Shown here piece after piece: positions 63,726-64,000 of a stretch of 64,000 nt of DNA. Each line of letters opens with the position of its first letter. Position 1 is the stretch's first letter. A model generated the notes under the pieces. It had not been told where the DNA came from and did no database searches. It saw only the letters and a program-made list of their open reading frames with translations. Made by a program: the position numbers and the translations under genes. Source of the stretch: Elusimicrobiota bacterium (lineage in GTDB: Bacteria > Elusimicrobiota > Endomicrobiia > Endomicrobiales > Endomicrobiaceae); the NCBI GenBank assembly GCA_031287735.1, contig JAITSO010000054.1, forward strand, positions 97,024 through 161,023, in the 5' to 3' direction.

Positions 63726-64000
63726 AATTTTACTAATGCTACAACAGAAAACGAAGCTTATAAACCCAAAACAACAGTGCTGTATTTTGATACATCTTTA
63801 TCATTGCAGATTAAAAAAGCAAGCTTAAAGCTGTTTTATCGCACCGATAGTGTCCGGGTATCACTGGATACGGAAATGCAAGAACTGACTATAAAATTAT
63901 GTTTTCCAGTGGTTTTCATGCAACGTATCACTTGCAATATCTCAAGAACAACGCTGGAACAGACAGTAAACCCTCAGTGTTTGTAAATTTTTCAACTTTA
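63726..64000 (+). pseudogene. Possible frameshifted remnant of an exported beta-strand protein
   Basis: Two overlapping plus-strand frames read like one protein broken by a frameshift near 63850. Frame A (63726 to ~63850) gives YKPKTTVLYFDTSLSLQIKK and KLFYRTDS. Frame B (63851 to the edge) gives GITGYGNARTDYKI, FSSGFHATYHLQYLKNN and PSVFVNFSTL, with the alternating polar/hydrophobic pattern of beta strands. No ribosome site or family match. The sequence continues outside the window. Confidence 0.3.

Overview
The window is AT-rich DNA of a Gram-negative, anaerobic bacterium. The envelope genes (LolA, an MlaE-type permease, a C-terminal autotransporter barrel) point to an outer membrane. The flavodiiron protein plus rubrerythrin pair points to an anaerobe that detoxifies oxygen and peroxide. 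Gene content and base composition suggest an Elusimicrobiota/Endomicrobium-like organism; this is an inference from general knowledge and not a search result.

Layout. 1-3 kb: end of alanine dehydrogenase, a putrescine-type class III aminotransferase and a TadE-like pseudopilin protein. 3.2-9 kb: clpX-lon, then a fused TadZ-like/TadA secretion ATPase. 9-12 kb: IscU-type scaffold, a 60-residue Cys-rich protein, flavodiiron protein and rubrerythrin, ending in a terminator and a convergent tRNA-Arg(CCG). 12-36 kb: an accessory stretch built around three giant paralogous exported or membrane proteins (about 2054, 1871 and 1331 residues). Between them lie a KefB-type antiporter, a cysteine-desulfurase homologue that has lost its PLP lysine, CoaB, a family 4 uracil-DNA glycosylase, a glycosyltransferase and UDP-galactopyranose mutase. 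36-41 kb: a DUF4015-type secreted protein, a DUF192 protein, and the leftward housekeeping operon rpsP-khpA-rimM(short)-trmD-rplS-rnhB-yraN. 41-45 kb: larE, a secreted DcrB-like protein, a GNAT acetyltransferase, lolA and mlaE. 45-49.4 kb: leftward tadB-tadC-comF and metX-metW. 49.4-50.2 kb: non-coding DNA with two copies of a palindromic MITE-like repeat. 50.2-55.6 kb: proS-mutS, a tandemly duplicated small gene and a decayed second copy of the mutS 3' end. 55.6-63.7 kb: tlyA, infC-rpmI-rplT, a 1790-residue autotransporter with a metalloprotease-like head, and rbfA. The right edge holds what looks like a frameshifted gene remnant.

The most interesting item is the giant-protein family at 12.2-36.1 kb. 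Each member has an N-terminal export signal or anchor, then a domain with a QDLH motif, an EGAY motif and a GG(Y/F)H motif. That pattern resembles the Tiki/TraB/EreA/ChaN hydrolase superfamily. Hydrophobic segments and a large C-terminal region follow. Two of the three genes share a TTGATAATCAA palindrome just downstream of a -10-like hexamer, suggesting common control. Other oddities are a TadZ domain without a P-loop fused to TadA, a RimM reduced to its PRC barrel, a probable AUU start for infC, and an autotransporter that continues 116 residues past its barrel.

Tad pilus genes are spread over three places (tadE-like, tadZA, tadBC), so the apparatus seems complete only in combination with genes outside the window. 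Several signs of decay (mutS fragment, right-edge remnant, dead desulfurase) fit a genome undergoing erosion.
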